From Symbiodinium microadriaticum (Eukaryota > Sar > Dinophyceae > Suessiales > Symbiodiniaceae): a stretch of DNA of 64,000 nt. The notes beneath the pieces were generated by a model. The model saw only the letters and a program-made list of their open reading frames with translations. It had not been told where the DNA came from and made no database searches. Every line of letters begins with the position of its first letter. Positions within the stretch are counted from its first letter, which is position 1. Position numbers and translations under genes: made by a program. The DNA is taken from the NCBI GenBank assembly GCA_001939145.1, contig LSRX01000132.1, forward strand, positions 168,084 to 232,083, given 5' to 3'. This document shows positions 50,200-61,124 of the stretch, piece after piece.

Positions 50200-51700
50200 A
50201 GCATCCAACTCTCATAGCTCCAAAAACCTTGTTCCCCCCAGCGCCCGGCATACTCGTGGCTCCACGGCCCATACGCTGGGAGACGCAATGCAATGTTGAG
50301 GGTATTTAAGAAAGGCTGTCCCTTGAGGATTGTTGGAGCATGTCACGATGTGGCTTCCAGAGTACTGTACCTCCAGACTCTGTCTATGCCGTACCACAGA
50401 GAGGCTGCCCGGGTCCTTGGGTCCCTGATTCAATTCGCTTAGACATGGGCACCAGAGACCGAAGTCTTGGAGTTCGGGCGGCCGTGGTGAAGTCTTGGGG
50501 TTCACCTGTCTCTGCATGGGGCTTGCTCACTTGTGTGTTCAGGGCACAAAGGTTGCTGGATGATCTCTGAGCCTTTTCTTGGGCTGTTCTACATGCTTTA
50601 CAGCACTTGTGCCGCACGAGAGCATCATCAATGCATGGATGCACCTCAGGCTGAGCTCCTCTTCTGCCTCCGGACGCGACATCTTGGGGTCGGTGCATAA
50701 CACCCACTGCTTCAATCACGAAGGCTTCGACTGGACCCCGGCACTCCCAGAAAGCTCGTCAAGTTGCAATGTTCGGACTGCAGGACTGGTGCAGGCGCAA
50801 CGACCAGCGACCTCTGCTTTCTCCGGCGAATCCCCAAGAAGCGCTCAGGAGAAAGGCCACCGGCAGCGCGCCGAGTCTCAGAAAGGAGTCGAAGAACGAC
50901 CAACGTCGGACCGCACTGCGTAGCCCCGGCTGAGCCTCGGATTTTTTGTCTCGTGCACCGGCAGCGCATGGAGGGCAACCCGGAACTTCTCCTCCTCTTC
51001 CCGCGCCTGGGCTTGTGGTGCGGCGAGCCCGAGATGCGAGCGGCTGGGAGCGGTGAGAAGGCAAAGATGGGAGACTGTGTGGAGAGCGTCAGCGTCTCCG
51101 TGGCTCTTATTGGCGTCCTTTAGGCCGCAAGGCTGGTAATGACCAAAGGTCGCACAGATGGGATCACTGCAGGCACATCCCCCCGTTCTTTGAACTAAAA
51201 AGAAAGAGCACAGCAGCACGGGCACATCCCCCCGTTCTTTGAACTAAAAAGAAAGAGCACAGCAGCACGGGCACATCCCCCCGTTCTTTGAACTAAAAAG
51301 AAAGAGCACAGCAGCACGGGCACATCCCCCCGTTCTTTGAACTAAAAAGAAAGAGCACAGCAGCACGGGCACATCCCCCAGTTCTTTGAACTAAAAGAAC
51401 AAAGCACGGCACCCAGGACGGAGGACGACCCCCAACCGTGGCGACCAGAACCGTGGCGACCAGGTGCCCCAAGGCCCGCGCTGAGCTCGTTGCACTACGC
51501 AGTTCAATCGTGAGCTTCTGAAGGCCGCTAAAGGCGCATGATGCGCCGTCGCATGCAATTCCGAGCAGAGCACCCTCTTGTTCTTGGGCAGGTCCAACTG
51601 GTCCGCAACGGCGGAGGCCAGGGCTTGCGCGCCCTCGTCGCCTCAGCGCCAGGGCCGTGACTGCTCAAGTGCTGCTTCCAGCTGCGAAACTTCAGAGGCA
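50200..51700 (-). pseudogene. Diverged copy of the LRR gene region at 56.2-58.1 kb
   Basis: Blocks match the right-hand region in order at an offset near 6 kb: CAGCGCCCGGCATACT (50240 and 56236), TTGGGGTCGGTGCA (50690 and 56651), the CTCTGCTTTCTCCGGCG / CTCTGCTTTTTCGGCGG block (50812 and 56830) and GACTGCTCAAGTGCTGCTTCCAGCTGC near 51658. The segment near 51480-51690 corresponds to the LRR exon GEEGAKAVASALARL, but here the frame is broken and the 49-bp tandem repeat interrupts the region. It looks like a decayed segmental duplicate. Its expression status cannot be judged. Confidence 0.5.
51174..51418. repeat. Tandem repeat, 49-bp unit, five copies
   Basis: Units start at 51174, 51223, 51272, 51321 and 51370 with CACATCCCCC. 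The first four are nearly identical and the last is diverged. Each contains TTCTTTGAACTAAAAAGAA, whose TTCTTT/AAAGAA ends can pair into a small hairpin. Confidence 0.92.
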
Positions 51701-52993
51701 AAGCAACGGGTGGCAACGCACGAACGCAGCAAAAAAATAAATAAGCAATAAAGATGCATTGTGCCACCTGCGGGGTTGACGGCTGCATACAAAATACCCG
51801 AAACCCTATAAACCCTAAACCTACAAAATTGGTGGGGCTTTTTACCTTGAGCTCAGAAGACTTAGGTCTAGGGCTCCCTGTTCTTAAACATCTCTATACT
51901 ACACAGTCTAGGGCGTATGTGTTGCAGGTGAGCCCTACCGTAAACCCCGAAACGGTAAACCCTAAACCTCAAGTCCAAGACCCTAAGACCTTGAACCCTG
52001 ATTCCTTAAACCCTGAATCTTGAACGCTTAGGAGAACCCCTTATTGAAGCTGTAACGGAAGGAGCCCTAAAGGAACCCTTCTGGAACCTTGGGGTCATGG
52101 ATTTCGGGCGTTTAAGCAACTCAGACATTGAGCTGCTAGTGTTGGTGTTGGGATGTACAGGGCTCTACAGGTAAAAATAGAGTTTATGGGCCTGTATTAG
52201 GGGTTTGCAAGGTCTCACGATGTAACAGTAGCTGTCATAAGGATAGCAGCAGGAAGAGCAACACGAAGAACGAAGGTAATGACAGTACTTACAGTATCAA
52301 CAACAACAAGATCAACACTCTATTATTGGCAGCAGTCGCAACGCCAAGTAGAGACATCGCAGTCAAGTCAAGGCACCGGTACCGGCAATAGAAATGTTAA
52401 CAAGAGTCTTGACTAATGCTGATCACGATGCCAGTAGTTCCTGCTGGTCCTGCTGGTCATGACAAACCAACAAGAGAATTGTCCGGTTTAGGACAACGCT
52501 TTAATGGATTGAGACATAAATGGCGAAAGTGTTCACATGTCCATAGCAAGCGAGTTGACGGACGAAGAGCCCGACATTATTACACTGCCATTACGTGTAG
52601 AGGTCATATATAATATAGTGTACCATAAAATAACAAGACATATCATAACTTTTTCTATATGATCTAACATGTGTAGCCCCACACCCGAGAATATAGCATG
52701 CGGGCCCTGAGATTGCAAGAAAGCCGAGTAGTGAAAAGCATTTACTCTATTGGGTGATACTTATGCTCAACCCTCGCGAAATCCTTCCTCGCAAGAAATC
52801 CCAACTTTCTACTACGCAGGTACCTATAGGATCCGTTGTGGGACGAGGATCACGACCAGCTGCTCATACTCAGCTGCAGTCACAAAATCGCAGTCAAAAA
52901 CGAGGGCCATGCATCTGACTCTATGCCTGCAACCCCGAAGGGGTCTCCGAGACAAGCTTCACCCCCTTAAATTCTTCACTACGCCTCAGAAAC

Positions 52994-53035
<42 letters not shown>

Positions 53036-56000
53036 TGGGCGCAGCCCCTACTGTAGGGCTTTAAGTGGGTTTCTAGGGGGTTTTTCTAGGGGTTGTTTAG
53101 GGGCTTATTTTAGGGGTTGTTCAGGGGTTTAGGGATATGTAGGGGTTTTAGGGGTTTTAGGGGTTTTAGGTGGTTTAGGTGTTTAGGGGTTTAGGGTGCT
53201 TCGGCCCTTTGGGTTGAGGCTTTCTGCTGCTTTCGGGGGCTCAGGGCTTTCAGGCTTTTTCGGGGGTTCAGGCTTGAAGAAAGCCCTAAACCCCTAAACC
53301 TTATAACACTTAAACCCTATAAACCCTAAACCCCAGAACCTGCTTGATGGAGTTACGGGTTCAAATCGTCTAGTGCCCTACGGCTGAAGGGCTTGCCCCC
53401 CCTCCCTCGACCCCAAGCCGAAACCTTCCCAAACCCTGAACCCTTGTAGTAGCCTTGTGGACCCCTCAATGAACCCTTGTTTTATAGTCTAAGGTTCGGA
53501 TGACAACGAGTCTTGTCTATGTGGCCGGTGCATGATACTACGGATTTTTTACGTATGTTGGGCCTTCATGAGGACTCCATGGTGTTTACGTCCACAGGAT
53601 TTACGGTTTAGGGATGAGGGCTGTCGCTTAGGGTTTAGCGGCTGTCACTGCAAGGGGACGAAGTCCAGAAAATCGCGTCACTCCCAAGAATCTCCCAGCA
53701 CCTTCAACTGGAAAAAGGCCGGAATTCTCCACCCACCCCGACACCCAACCCCCTGAACCTGAAACCCGAAGTCTAACTCCTCAACCTAACACGCTCAACC
53801 TCAGCCGTCCTCATCCTCTCCTGTGAGCCCTGGCACTATTCAAACATCGCCCCAAGACCCTAAGCCCTAAACCCCAAACCCTGAACCCTAAACCCTAATC
53901 CACTTAGTCCTACTCTGAGACTCTGTACCCTCTAACCTCAAGGCTCCGCAGCCCGCCCTGGAAACCGGCGGAACCCTAAAATCGGCCCAGCAGTCCCCAA
54001 AAAACTCTACAAAAACGCTTTCGAGGAAGCCACCTTTAGACTAGATGGTTTAGGGTTCTAGGGTTTAGCATGTTTAGGGTTTTAGGGTTTAGGCGTTAGG
54101 ACCCTACCAAACACGCTTCCTTTAGACTAGATGCCTCTGTGTCTTTAAATCATCTCCCCTCACAGCCCCGATAAGCCGAAAATCATTCTACGAAAGTCCT
54201 AATTACCCTAAAAGGGTAAGCCCCAAACAGTTATACGACGGTTCGACCAAAATAGACCCCCACAACCTCGTTCTAAAGCCTAAGCCCTAAACCCTAAAAC
54301 CCCTCGCTCCGGGCCTATGCAAAGATCGCCTGCGGCAAGGCGAAGGTTCCCAAGCCAAGGACGAAGCCAAGGGCAGCCCAGGGAGAGATGCGCTTGGCGT
54401 ACCTGGGACTTCAACTCTAGGACTCTGGAATCGTTTGGGCGTAGGGTATCTTAGGGTCTGTAGTTTTTTGAGTTGGTATGAGGGTGTTTAAGACTTCAGG
54501 ATTTAGAACTCATTTTAGGGCTCTACAAGAAGAGTCTAGCTTAGGGGCTTGTTGCTGCTGTTTTCCAAAGGTCCCATGAACGGGAAAGCTAAGACGCAGG
54601 CCACATTGGGTCCGTCATCCCTGAACCATCACAAAAATGCCAGAAAAGATCGTCGCTTCTGATGCTTCCTCAAAGCCCCTAAACCAAAAAAACAAAGCCA
54701 CCAGGAATCGGCCTTAGAGCAGGAACATCCGTCAGTCTTCAGGCTTCTTGTTTTCCTGTCTTCAACCCCTGAACTCTTACAGAGAGTGCCAGGATGCCAG
54801 AGGAATCCGACGCCCTCCAAGCCCATCAAGGTCACGCCTTGCCCGGGGCGATACGGAGGGAGGATGTGGAGTTGAGACTGGCTTCTTCCTCCAAGGTCTC
54901 TTATGAGGGTTATCATAAGGGCTCCTAGGGCTCTTATAAGGCTCAAGAACTGGAGTTGAAACCGGGCTCTTCCTTTCAAGCCTCTTATGAGCTGTGTCAT
55001 TGCTATCTTTGCAAGTAGCTAGGAAGACCAGGAGCTTAAATTAGGGTATAGGCTTTAGGGTTTAGCGTTTAGGGCTTGGTGTGAAAATCCTACCTGCCTG
55101 ACGCCAACACCCTTGAAAAACTCGAAACATAGAGAGCCCCAAATTAGGCCCTAACTACTTACACCAAAAGATCCTAGATTTACCTAAACTAGCACAGTAT
55201 TGGGGAAGGGAAGAATATGCCTGCCCTATAGGCCCGATATTCAACCCAGGTCCTCATGAGCATTGTGATACTCAAGTGAGAGTTCTATTCTTGTTGAAAG
55301 TTCAATCTTCGTTCCCGGCCCCTCAAACCTCGCAAAGCCGTGCAAATCTCGTAGAATCCGACAAAACAACGCCTTTCAAAACCCTCATTCTCAACGCAAC
55401 CCTTGTAGGTCAAGTAGAACCGTGTAAAGCCTTAAAAACCCGCTCAAGTAGCCCTGCAAAACTCCATAAAGCCCTGCTGCAAAGAAAGTATGCTTCGAGC
55501 CTGCAACGCTTCCAACGGCAGGCATGGAGCCACCTGCAGGCGTGGGGTGCAGGAAGCTGCTTTCTGATTTCTGTTTCTTATAAGAGTTAACGCAGGGACT
55601 ACTACAAGGAATTAGGGCTACTGTGAGTTTAAGGAGTTCGCAGGGTATGCTGCTCCAAAGCAACTTGAGGAACTCTAAAATGCGTCAACAGCCCTAGCCT
55701 TGAAGTGCTGGCAACCCAAGCCTAGTGCGTTAAGCCGAAGATTCTTACTTACCTGGGATTGCCCTCCCAACGAAGCAAAATTCAGCTGTCGGAGCCGGGA
55801 TCAAGAAGTGTTAGAAACCCCGGGGGTGTGCAAGAGATCATGTTTTCACGGGTTTGGACATCGATGATCTTCCACGTGTCGTGACTTCCAGACTTCCAGG
55901 CTTGCAGTAGTACAAAGATTACAATGTGTATCTAGCCTACGGTTTCTAGCACCCGAATCACTCAGAAACTCTCAAAGAAGCGGTGACATACCCACAAAAG

Positions 56001-56199
56001 AATCTTAGGCCCTAGAGACCCTAGCCCAGAATCACATGAGTGTTCAGCGCTTCCAAGGACCTCTCAGATGCAAACATCAGAGCCCCAAGCATCCTGCCAG
56101 AGGACTGCAAAGTCTGTCAGAAAGACACATTTAGGGTTTGGGGGTTAGGGGTTAGACTCTAACCCAAAAGCCCTAAATCGTTAGCTGGTTCAAGCGCTT
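51701..56199. other. Intergenic DNA with telomere-type islands, no supported gene
   Basis: C-strand runs near 51800-51825, 51945-51970, 53280-53335, 53865-53905 and 54285-54300. G-strand runs at 53075-53200 and 54050-54095. An (AG)n run lies at 52997-53032. A minus-strand frame 55000-54629 contains an internally repeated LIRxLxGRxxxQLxxL pattern but is not recognised. Confidence 0.55.
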
Positions 56200-57400
56200 A
56201 CTAATACTCATGAATCCGAACACCTTGTCCCCACAGCGCCCGGCATACTTGATCTCACTGCTGGCTCCGCAGCCCATACGTTGGGAAGAACACTGCAATG
56301 TCCAGGGCACCCCCCAATGATAGCTTTGCGTTGGGAAATGCGTCATTGCAGCTTGTCACGATTTGACTTCCAGATTTCTGCACCAGCTCGTTCAATTAGC
56401 TTGGACATGGCATCAGGGACTAAGCCACACAATTTGGAGTTCGAGCAGCACGAAGTTTGGGGAGTCGCATGTCAATGACCCACGTGAGGGTTCAAGGTCA
56501 GGGCACAGGCATTCAGCAGATGGTCGAATTTCTGAGCTTTACAGGGCTGTTGTAAATGCCTTGTGACAGCACTTGAGCCGCAGGAGACCATCACAGATGC
56601 GCGGATGCAGCTTCGGCGGAGCCCCTCTTCAGCTTCGGACGCCACGCATTGGGGTCGGTGCAGGACACCGAGTGCCTCAAACCCGAATTCCGCGACTTGA
56701 CCCCCTGTGTTAGCGTGGGATCCTGACCCCAGTCCTCAAAGGTCCCAAACCACCCAAGACCAACACCAAAGCAAGACTGCAATGCTACGGCGACAAGTTT
56801 GAATGCTCGGACTCCACCACAGCGAGATCTCTGCTTTTTCGGCGGTAGATCCGCAGCGCTCGGGAGAAAGCCCACCACCAGCGCGCCGAGGCTGAGGCCT
56901 CGAAGCCGAAAGAGTCCAAGCCCCGAAGTCTCCCACAGAAGCCACGACCACACTCCGGGCCGGGCCNGTGCCTCAAACCCGAATTCTGCGACTTGACCCG
57001 TGTGTTAGCGTCGGATCCTGACCCCAGTCCTCAAAGGTCCCAAACCAGCAAAGACCCAAGACCAACACCAAAGCAAGACTGCACTGCTACGGCGACAAGC
57101 TTGAATGCTCGGACTCCACCACCGCGAGATCTCTGCTTCTTCGGCGGTAGATCCGCAGCGCTCGGGAGAAAGCCCACCGCCAGCGCGCCGAGGCTGAGGC
57201 CTCGCAGCCGAAAGAGTCGAAGCCCCGAAGTCTCCCACAGAAGCCACGACCGCACTCCGGGCCGGGTCCCGGCCGGGCCTCGGATCAAAGAGCGATGCCT
57301 TTCTGACGCACCGGCAGCGCAGCAAAGATGGCCCGGAGCTTTTCCTTCTCCTCTTTGCCTGGGGCGTGGTTTGTGTGGCAAGGTCCTCAAGATGCTTTGA
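56200..57400 (-). other. Probable intronic part of the LRR gene with a 297-bp tandem duplication
   Basis: The sequence from GTGCCTCAAACCCGA at 56671 recurs from 56968 (offset 297) with scattered differences. A single N (56967) sits exactly at the join. Neither copy shows LRR coding on the minus strand. The plus-strand frames are shadows. It may be a true tandem duplication or two allelic contigs placed side by side. Confidence 0.5.
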
Positions 57401-57414
57401 CAAAGCCCTCCGAG

Positions 57415-57516
57415 GCCCGGGCCGAGGTCGTTGTTCTCCAGTTGAACAACGACCTCCGTGAGCTGCGGCAGCTCTCGAAGGCTCTCCACCACTGCGGTGG
57501 CGCCGGCATCGCCTCG
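57415..57516 (-). CDS. LRR exon
   Basis: Reads GDAGATAVVESLRELPQL then TEVVVQLENNDLGPG. This is the ribonuclease-inhibitor-type repeat (G..AxAVAESLR.L..L..L.V.L..N.LG), one repeat per exon. The next bases are G|GCCTCGG, a probable GC donor. Such LRR proteins act in protein-protein binding; the partner is unknown. The upstream boundary is near CCGAGGCGATGCCGG. Confidence 0.6.
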
Positions 57517-57699
57517 GCCGGGAGGCAGGCAGAGCCAGCCACTTCCGGTAGAATCTGCGGTAGAGGGAGTGGGAGTGGACATCGGCAGAAACCCGTCTCT
57601 TCAAACTTCGGCGTGGAGATTGGGCTGCACCGAGAACAGGGATCCAAGGCTTGGATCGCCTGAACCTGGTTTGTGGGGCAAGGCCCTAAGGCCGCTTAA

Positions 57700-57816
57700 C
57701 AGACCTCGAGGCCCTGGCCCAGCGCGTTGCTGCGCAGATAAACCTTGAGCACGGTGAGCTGCCGCAGATTCCGCAGGCTCTCAGCCACAGCTGCGGCGCC
57801 TGCATCACCTCGGGCG
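57700..57816 (-). CDS. LRR exon
   Basis: Reads DAGAAAVAESLRNLRQL then TVLKVYLRSNALGQG, followed by GCCTCGAGG. Nearly identical to the exon at 58190-58305 (about 484 bp away), so the two come from a local tandem duplication. Confidence 0.6.
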
Positions 57817-57957
57817 ACAGAGAGGTGAGGCCCCAAGCTGCCACGCTCCCCCCCACCCGGTCGCGAAGGCTATAAGGGCACAATGATACGGCCCTCCAAT
57901 GCAACTGCAGCTCTCGGGCTTCGACTTCTTCCGGGGTCTGAGCAGAGCCCCCTCCGA

Positions 57958-58062
57958 GGCCCCGGGCCGATCTGGTTCTTTACCAGGCCTAAGCTGAGCT
58001 CCTTGAGCTCCGTCAGCCGGGCGAGGGCGGAGGCCACGGCCTTTGCGCCCTCCTCGCCTCGG
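57958..58062 (-). CDS. LRR exon
   Basis: Reads GEEGAKAVASALARL then TELKELSLGLVKNQIGPG, followed by G|GCCTCGGAG. Duplicate of the exon at 58443-58545. Consensus positions L4, L7, L9, N12 and I14 of the repeat are present. Confidence 0.6.
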
Positions 58063-58189
58063 TGCCCTGGGGGGCGTGACTACTCAAGTGCTGCTTCCAG
58101 CTGCTTGTTCAGCTGGAAAAAGTCACGAGGCACAGTGAAGGGAAGGAACGTTTGTTTGGAAAGGCCCACGGCCGCTTCATCACGAGCCC

Positions 58190-58305
58190 CCGAGGCCCCG
58201 GGCCGAACGCGTTGCTGCGCAGATCAACTCTGAGGTCAGTGAGCTGTCGCAGATTCCGCAGGCTCTCAGCCACAGCTGCGGCGCCTGCATCACCTCGGGC
58301 GACAG
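58190..58305 (-). CDS. LRR exon
   Basis: Reads DAGAAAVAESLRNLRQL then TDLRVDLRSNAFGPG, followed by G|GCCTCGG. Paralogue of 57700-57816, and the flanking intron sequence is also duplicated. Confidence 0.6.
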
Positions 58306-58442
58306 AGAGGTGAGGCCCCAAGCTGCCACGCTCCGCCCCCGGGTGGCGCTAAGGCTAAGGGCACAATGATCCGCTGTACCATGCAACTGCAGCTCTCGGG
58401 CTTCGACTTCTTCGGGGTCCGAGCAGGGCGCCCTCCGAGGCC

Positions 58443-58545
58443 CCGGGCCGATCTTTTCACCAGGCTCCATGCTCAACGTGAGCTCCTTGAGCTCCGTAAG
58501 CCGGGCGAGGGCGGAGGCCACGGCCTTTGCGCCCTCCTCGCCTCG
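58443..58545 (-). CDS. LRR exon
   Basis: Reads GEEGAKAVASALARL then TELKELTLSMEPGEKIGPG, followed by G|GCCTCGGAG. Paralogue of 57958-58062. Confidence 0.6.
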
Positions 58546-58931
58546 GTGCCCAGAAACGTGGCTGCTCAAGTGCCGCTTCCAGCTGGGGAAGGAAATTGGC
58601 AGCCTTTCCGAAGGGACGGGAACGGGCATTAGGGCAGGAGGGTTTTCGGAATCGAAATCTCAAGAAAGCCGCCGCGTGAATCCGAGGCCCGTTCGGGAGC
58701 GGGCTAGGATGAGCTGGGCTTGGGACTTCATGGTGGGCTGCGTACACTGGATGCGGTGTACAGTAGCAAACAAGAAGGCCTCTAATTAGGTCTCCACGGC
58801 TATCTCTAAATCCCAAGAAGCTGATAAGAACGGAGATGGAGATATGGATGGGGTCGGCTTGCAGGCCCAACCCCAAGTGGGAAGCGGCCGCCTACAAGCT
58901 GGAAATCAAAAAGCGACGAGGAGCGCAGCTG

Positions 58932-59037
58932 AGGCCCCCGGCCCAGGGAGTTTCCATTCAGATTCAACTCCAACCGCTCCAGCTCCTTTTGTTGGCCGAG
59001 GCCCGCGGCCAGGGCCCGGGCCTGGTCAGCACCTGCC
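58932..59037 (-). CDS. LRR exon next to the assembly gap
   Basis: Reads AGADQARALAAGLGQQKEL then ERLELNLNGNSLG, followed by G-rich GGGCCTCAG, the same probable donor context. It lies just left of the N gap; the preceding exon is lost in the gap or beyond it. Confidence 0.6.
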
Positions 59038-59097
59038 AGCAGAAGGAGGAGGGGCTTTTCCCGCTCCAGAAAGGGCCGCCGGGGCCGGGGCCGAAGC

Positions 59098-59389
59098 NNN
59101 NNNNNNNNNNNNNNNNNNNNNNNNNNNNNNNNNNNNNNNNNNNNNNNNNNNNNNNNNNNNNNNNNNNNNNNNNNNNNNNNNNNNNNNNNNNNNNNNNNNN
59201 NNNNNNNNNNNNNNNNNNNNNNNNNNNNNNNNNNNNNNNNNNNNNNNNNNNNNNNNNNNNNNNNNNNNNNNNNNNNNNNNNNNNNNNNNNNNNNNNNNNN
59301 NNNNNNNNNNNNNNNNNNNNNNNNNNNNNNNNNNNNNNNNNNNNNNNNNNNNNNNNNNNNNNNNNNNNNNNNNNNNNNNNNNNNNNNNN
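59098..59389. other. Assembly gap, 292 N
   Basis: A run of unknown bases. The poly-G lattice is present only to its right, so the gap separates two contigs with different histories. Confidence 0.99.
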
Positions 59390-60032
59390 TTGTGTCCTGC
59401 GGGGGGGGGGGGGGGCCGGGCCCAGGCGCTGTCCGAAGAGCTCCGATTGGACCAGGAAAGGGGGGGGGGGGGGGAGCCAAGGTGACTACAAGGTCGTGTT
59501 GGCTGGGTGGTAGAGAATGGGGGGGGGGGGGGGGTTTCCAGGCTTCTTTGGGAGACACTTTGAAGTTGCCCTTCAGAAGGGGGGGGGGGGGTTCATTCGG
59601 TCGGGCCCGAAGTGATGAAGAACTTGCCACGCTTCAAGGGGGGGGGGGGGGCCTCCAACATGCAAGAGAACTCCAGCGCTGGGTGGGTGACGGTGCGGGG
59701 GGGGGGGGGCTGAAGAGAAAAGGCAGCCACAGCGACAGCCAGAGAAGATGGGAAGGGGGGGGGGGGGGAGCGGGGAAGAAGCCACTCCACCAGCTCTCGT
59801 CACCCCGCCTGGCCGGGGGGGGGGGGGCTGGCCAGTGCCACTTGGGCCTTGCCCAAATCGCCCCAATCGCCCCGGGGGGGGGGGGGCAGATCGAGCCGCC
59901 GCTCCACTCCGCTTGTTCGGAGAGCCTGCAGGGGGGGGGGGGGGGCTCGCTGGAAAAGAGGGGTTTAGGGCTTAGGAAAAACAATTCTGGGGGGGGGGGG
60001 GGGGTGCTGCAAGCAGCATGGCAGCTGCCAGC

Positions 60033-60112
60033 CTCAAGAAGGGCGAAAGCGGGGGGGGGGGGGACTTTGCTTCCAGCAAGGCTCAGCTGCTTGAGGGTCC
60101 GATTCTGCTGGG
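60033..60112 (-). CDS. LRR exon overwritten by G-lattice runs
   Basis: Reads QQNRTLKQLSLAGSKV, then four Pro codons from the run at 60051, then AFALLEA. Counting from the first Asn, the conserved ALLEA falls at positions 21-25 of a 28-residue ribonuclease-inhibitor-type repeat, so length and frame are unchanged by the run. The exon is followed by G|GCTGGC, a possible GC donor. Confidence 0.55.
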
Positions 60113-60202
60113 GGGGGGGGGGAGGATGACGGGGTTTGCTCGCAGCCACAGCGACCCTTCCTTTCGGTGGGGGGGGGGGGGGGCCTGTACAACTTGTCCC
60201 TG

Positions 60203-60290
60203 GGCCTCCGCGAGAGCGATGATGCCAGGGGGGGGGGGGGAGGCATGGCCCAGGTTCAGCTCGATCAAAGCGCGGTTTGTCCGCAGGGGG
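60203..60290 (-). CDS. LRR exon overwritten by G-lattice runs
   Basis: Reads LRTNRALIELNLGHA, a Pro run from the tract at 60228, then GIIALAEA. Gly at position 18 and ALAEA at 21-25 match the 28-residue repeat exactly. Probable donor G|GCCCAGGG follows. Confidence 0.6.
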
Positions 60291-60374
60291 GGGGGGGGGA
60301 GTTGCAGGCATCGAGCTTCGGCTTCGGTCTGCAAATCTCTGCATCCGATCCCCGCTCATCTCAGAGCTCGAAGG

Positions 60375-60462
60375 CCTCGGCCAAAGCCTTGACGTTAGCG
60401 ACGCGGGGGGGGGGGGGCCCGAGGCTCAGTGCCACAAGCGTCCGGTTGGACTGCAAAGCCAA
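60375..60462 (-). CDS. LRR exon overwritten by G-lattice runs
   Basis: Reads LALQSNRTLVALSLG, a Pro run from the tract at 60405, then RVANVKALAEA, again with ALAEA at positions 21-25. Probable donor G|GCCTTCG follows. Confidence 0.6.
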
Positions 60463-60537
60463 GGGGGGGGGGGGGGCATTGAGCTTCCGTGATGCATCCG
60501 TGCATCGGCAACTGGCGGGCCTGGGGGGGGGGGGGGG

Positions 60538-60581
60538 TGCCCTCCTCAAACAGCTCGTTCTGCTGCAGGTGGAGCTGCCGA
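60538..60581 (-). CDS. LRR exon fragment
   Basis: RQLHLQQNELFEEGT matches the LxLxxNxLxxEG part of the repeat. It is bordered by tracts at 60523 and 60582, so its ends cannot be placed. Confidence 0.45.
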
Positions 60582-60818
60582 GGGGGGGGGGGGGCCAGGG
60601 CCTGCCGAGAAGTGGTTGGGCTGCGGCATACTGCGGCTGGGGGGGGGGGGGGGCACGGCTGAATTCGGAAGATGCGCAGAGGAAGCACAACGGCCTTCAG
60701 GGGGGGGGGGGGCTTCGGGCCGAGCTCACAGTGGACGATCTCCAAGCTCCTGAAAGTGAGACGGTCTAGCCGAAGGCCGCTTTAGCATTGACTGCGATAG
60801 CAGTCAAGAATGTCAGGC

Positions 60819-61120
60819 CTACAGGGCATTCCTTTGCATGCCGAGGCACTCCAGCACCGGGTAGCGCTCGAGAGCCGGGGGGGGGGGGGCGAGTGCTTCT
60901 GCACCCAAATCTACGAGCCTTAGGCTCTTGCACATGGGGGGGGGGGGGTTGTACACTTCCGCTTGCAATCTGCAGACGGTCTCTACGTCATCTAGGGGGG
61001 GGGGGGGGAGCCGGCCCGCGACATCCTTTCGAAATGCCTCCGGCAACATCGGGGGGGGGGGGGGGGTCTCGCCTTCCGGCGCATCTATTTCACGCGAAAG
61101 GTTCGTGGCTGCGGGGGGGG
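60819..61120 (-). CDS. LRR-like exon crossing five lattice runs in one frame
   Basis: One minus-strand frame reads LPEAFRKDVAGRL, LDDVETVCRLQAEVYN, MCKSLRLVDLGAEAL and ALERYPVLECLGMQRNAL, each piece separated by the Pro codons of a tract. The last two pieces are clear leucine-rich repeats. Staying in one frame across several 13-nt runs means that each run replaced 13 nt. The exon ends near 60820. The N-terminal boundary is not clear. Confidence 0.5.
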
Positions 61121-61124
61121 GGGG

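Noticed and set aside
53340-53385. tRNA-like T-loop (GGGTTCAAATCG)
   Set aside because: Flanking bases do not form a 5-bp T stem or an acceptor stem.
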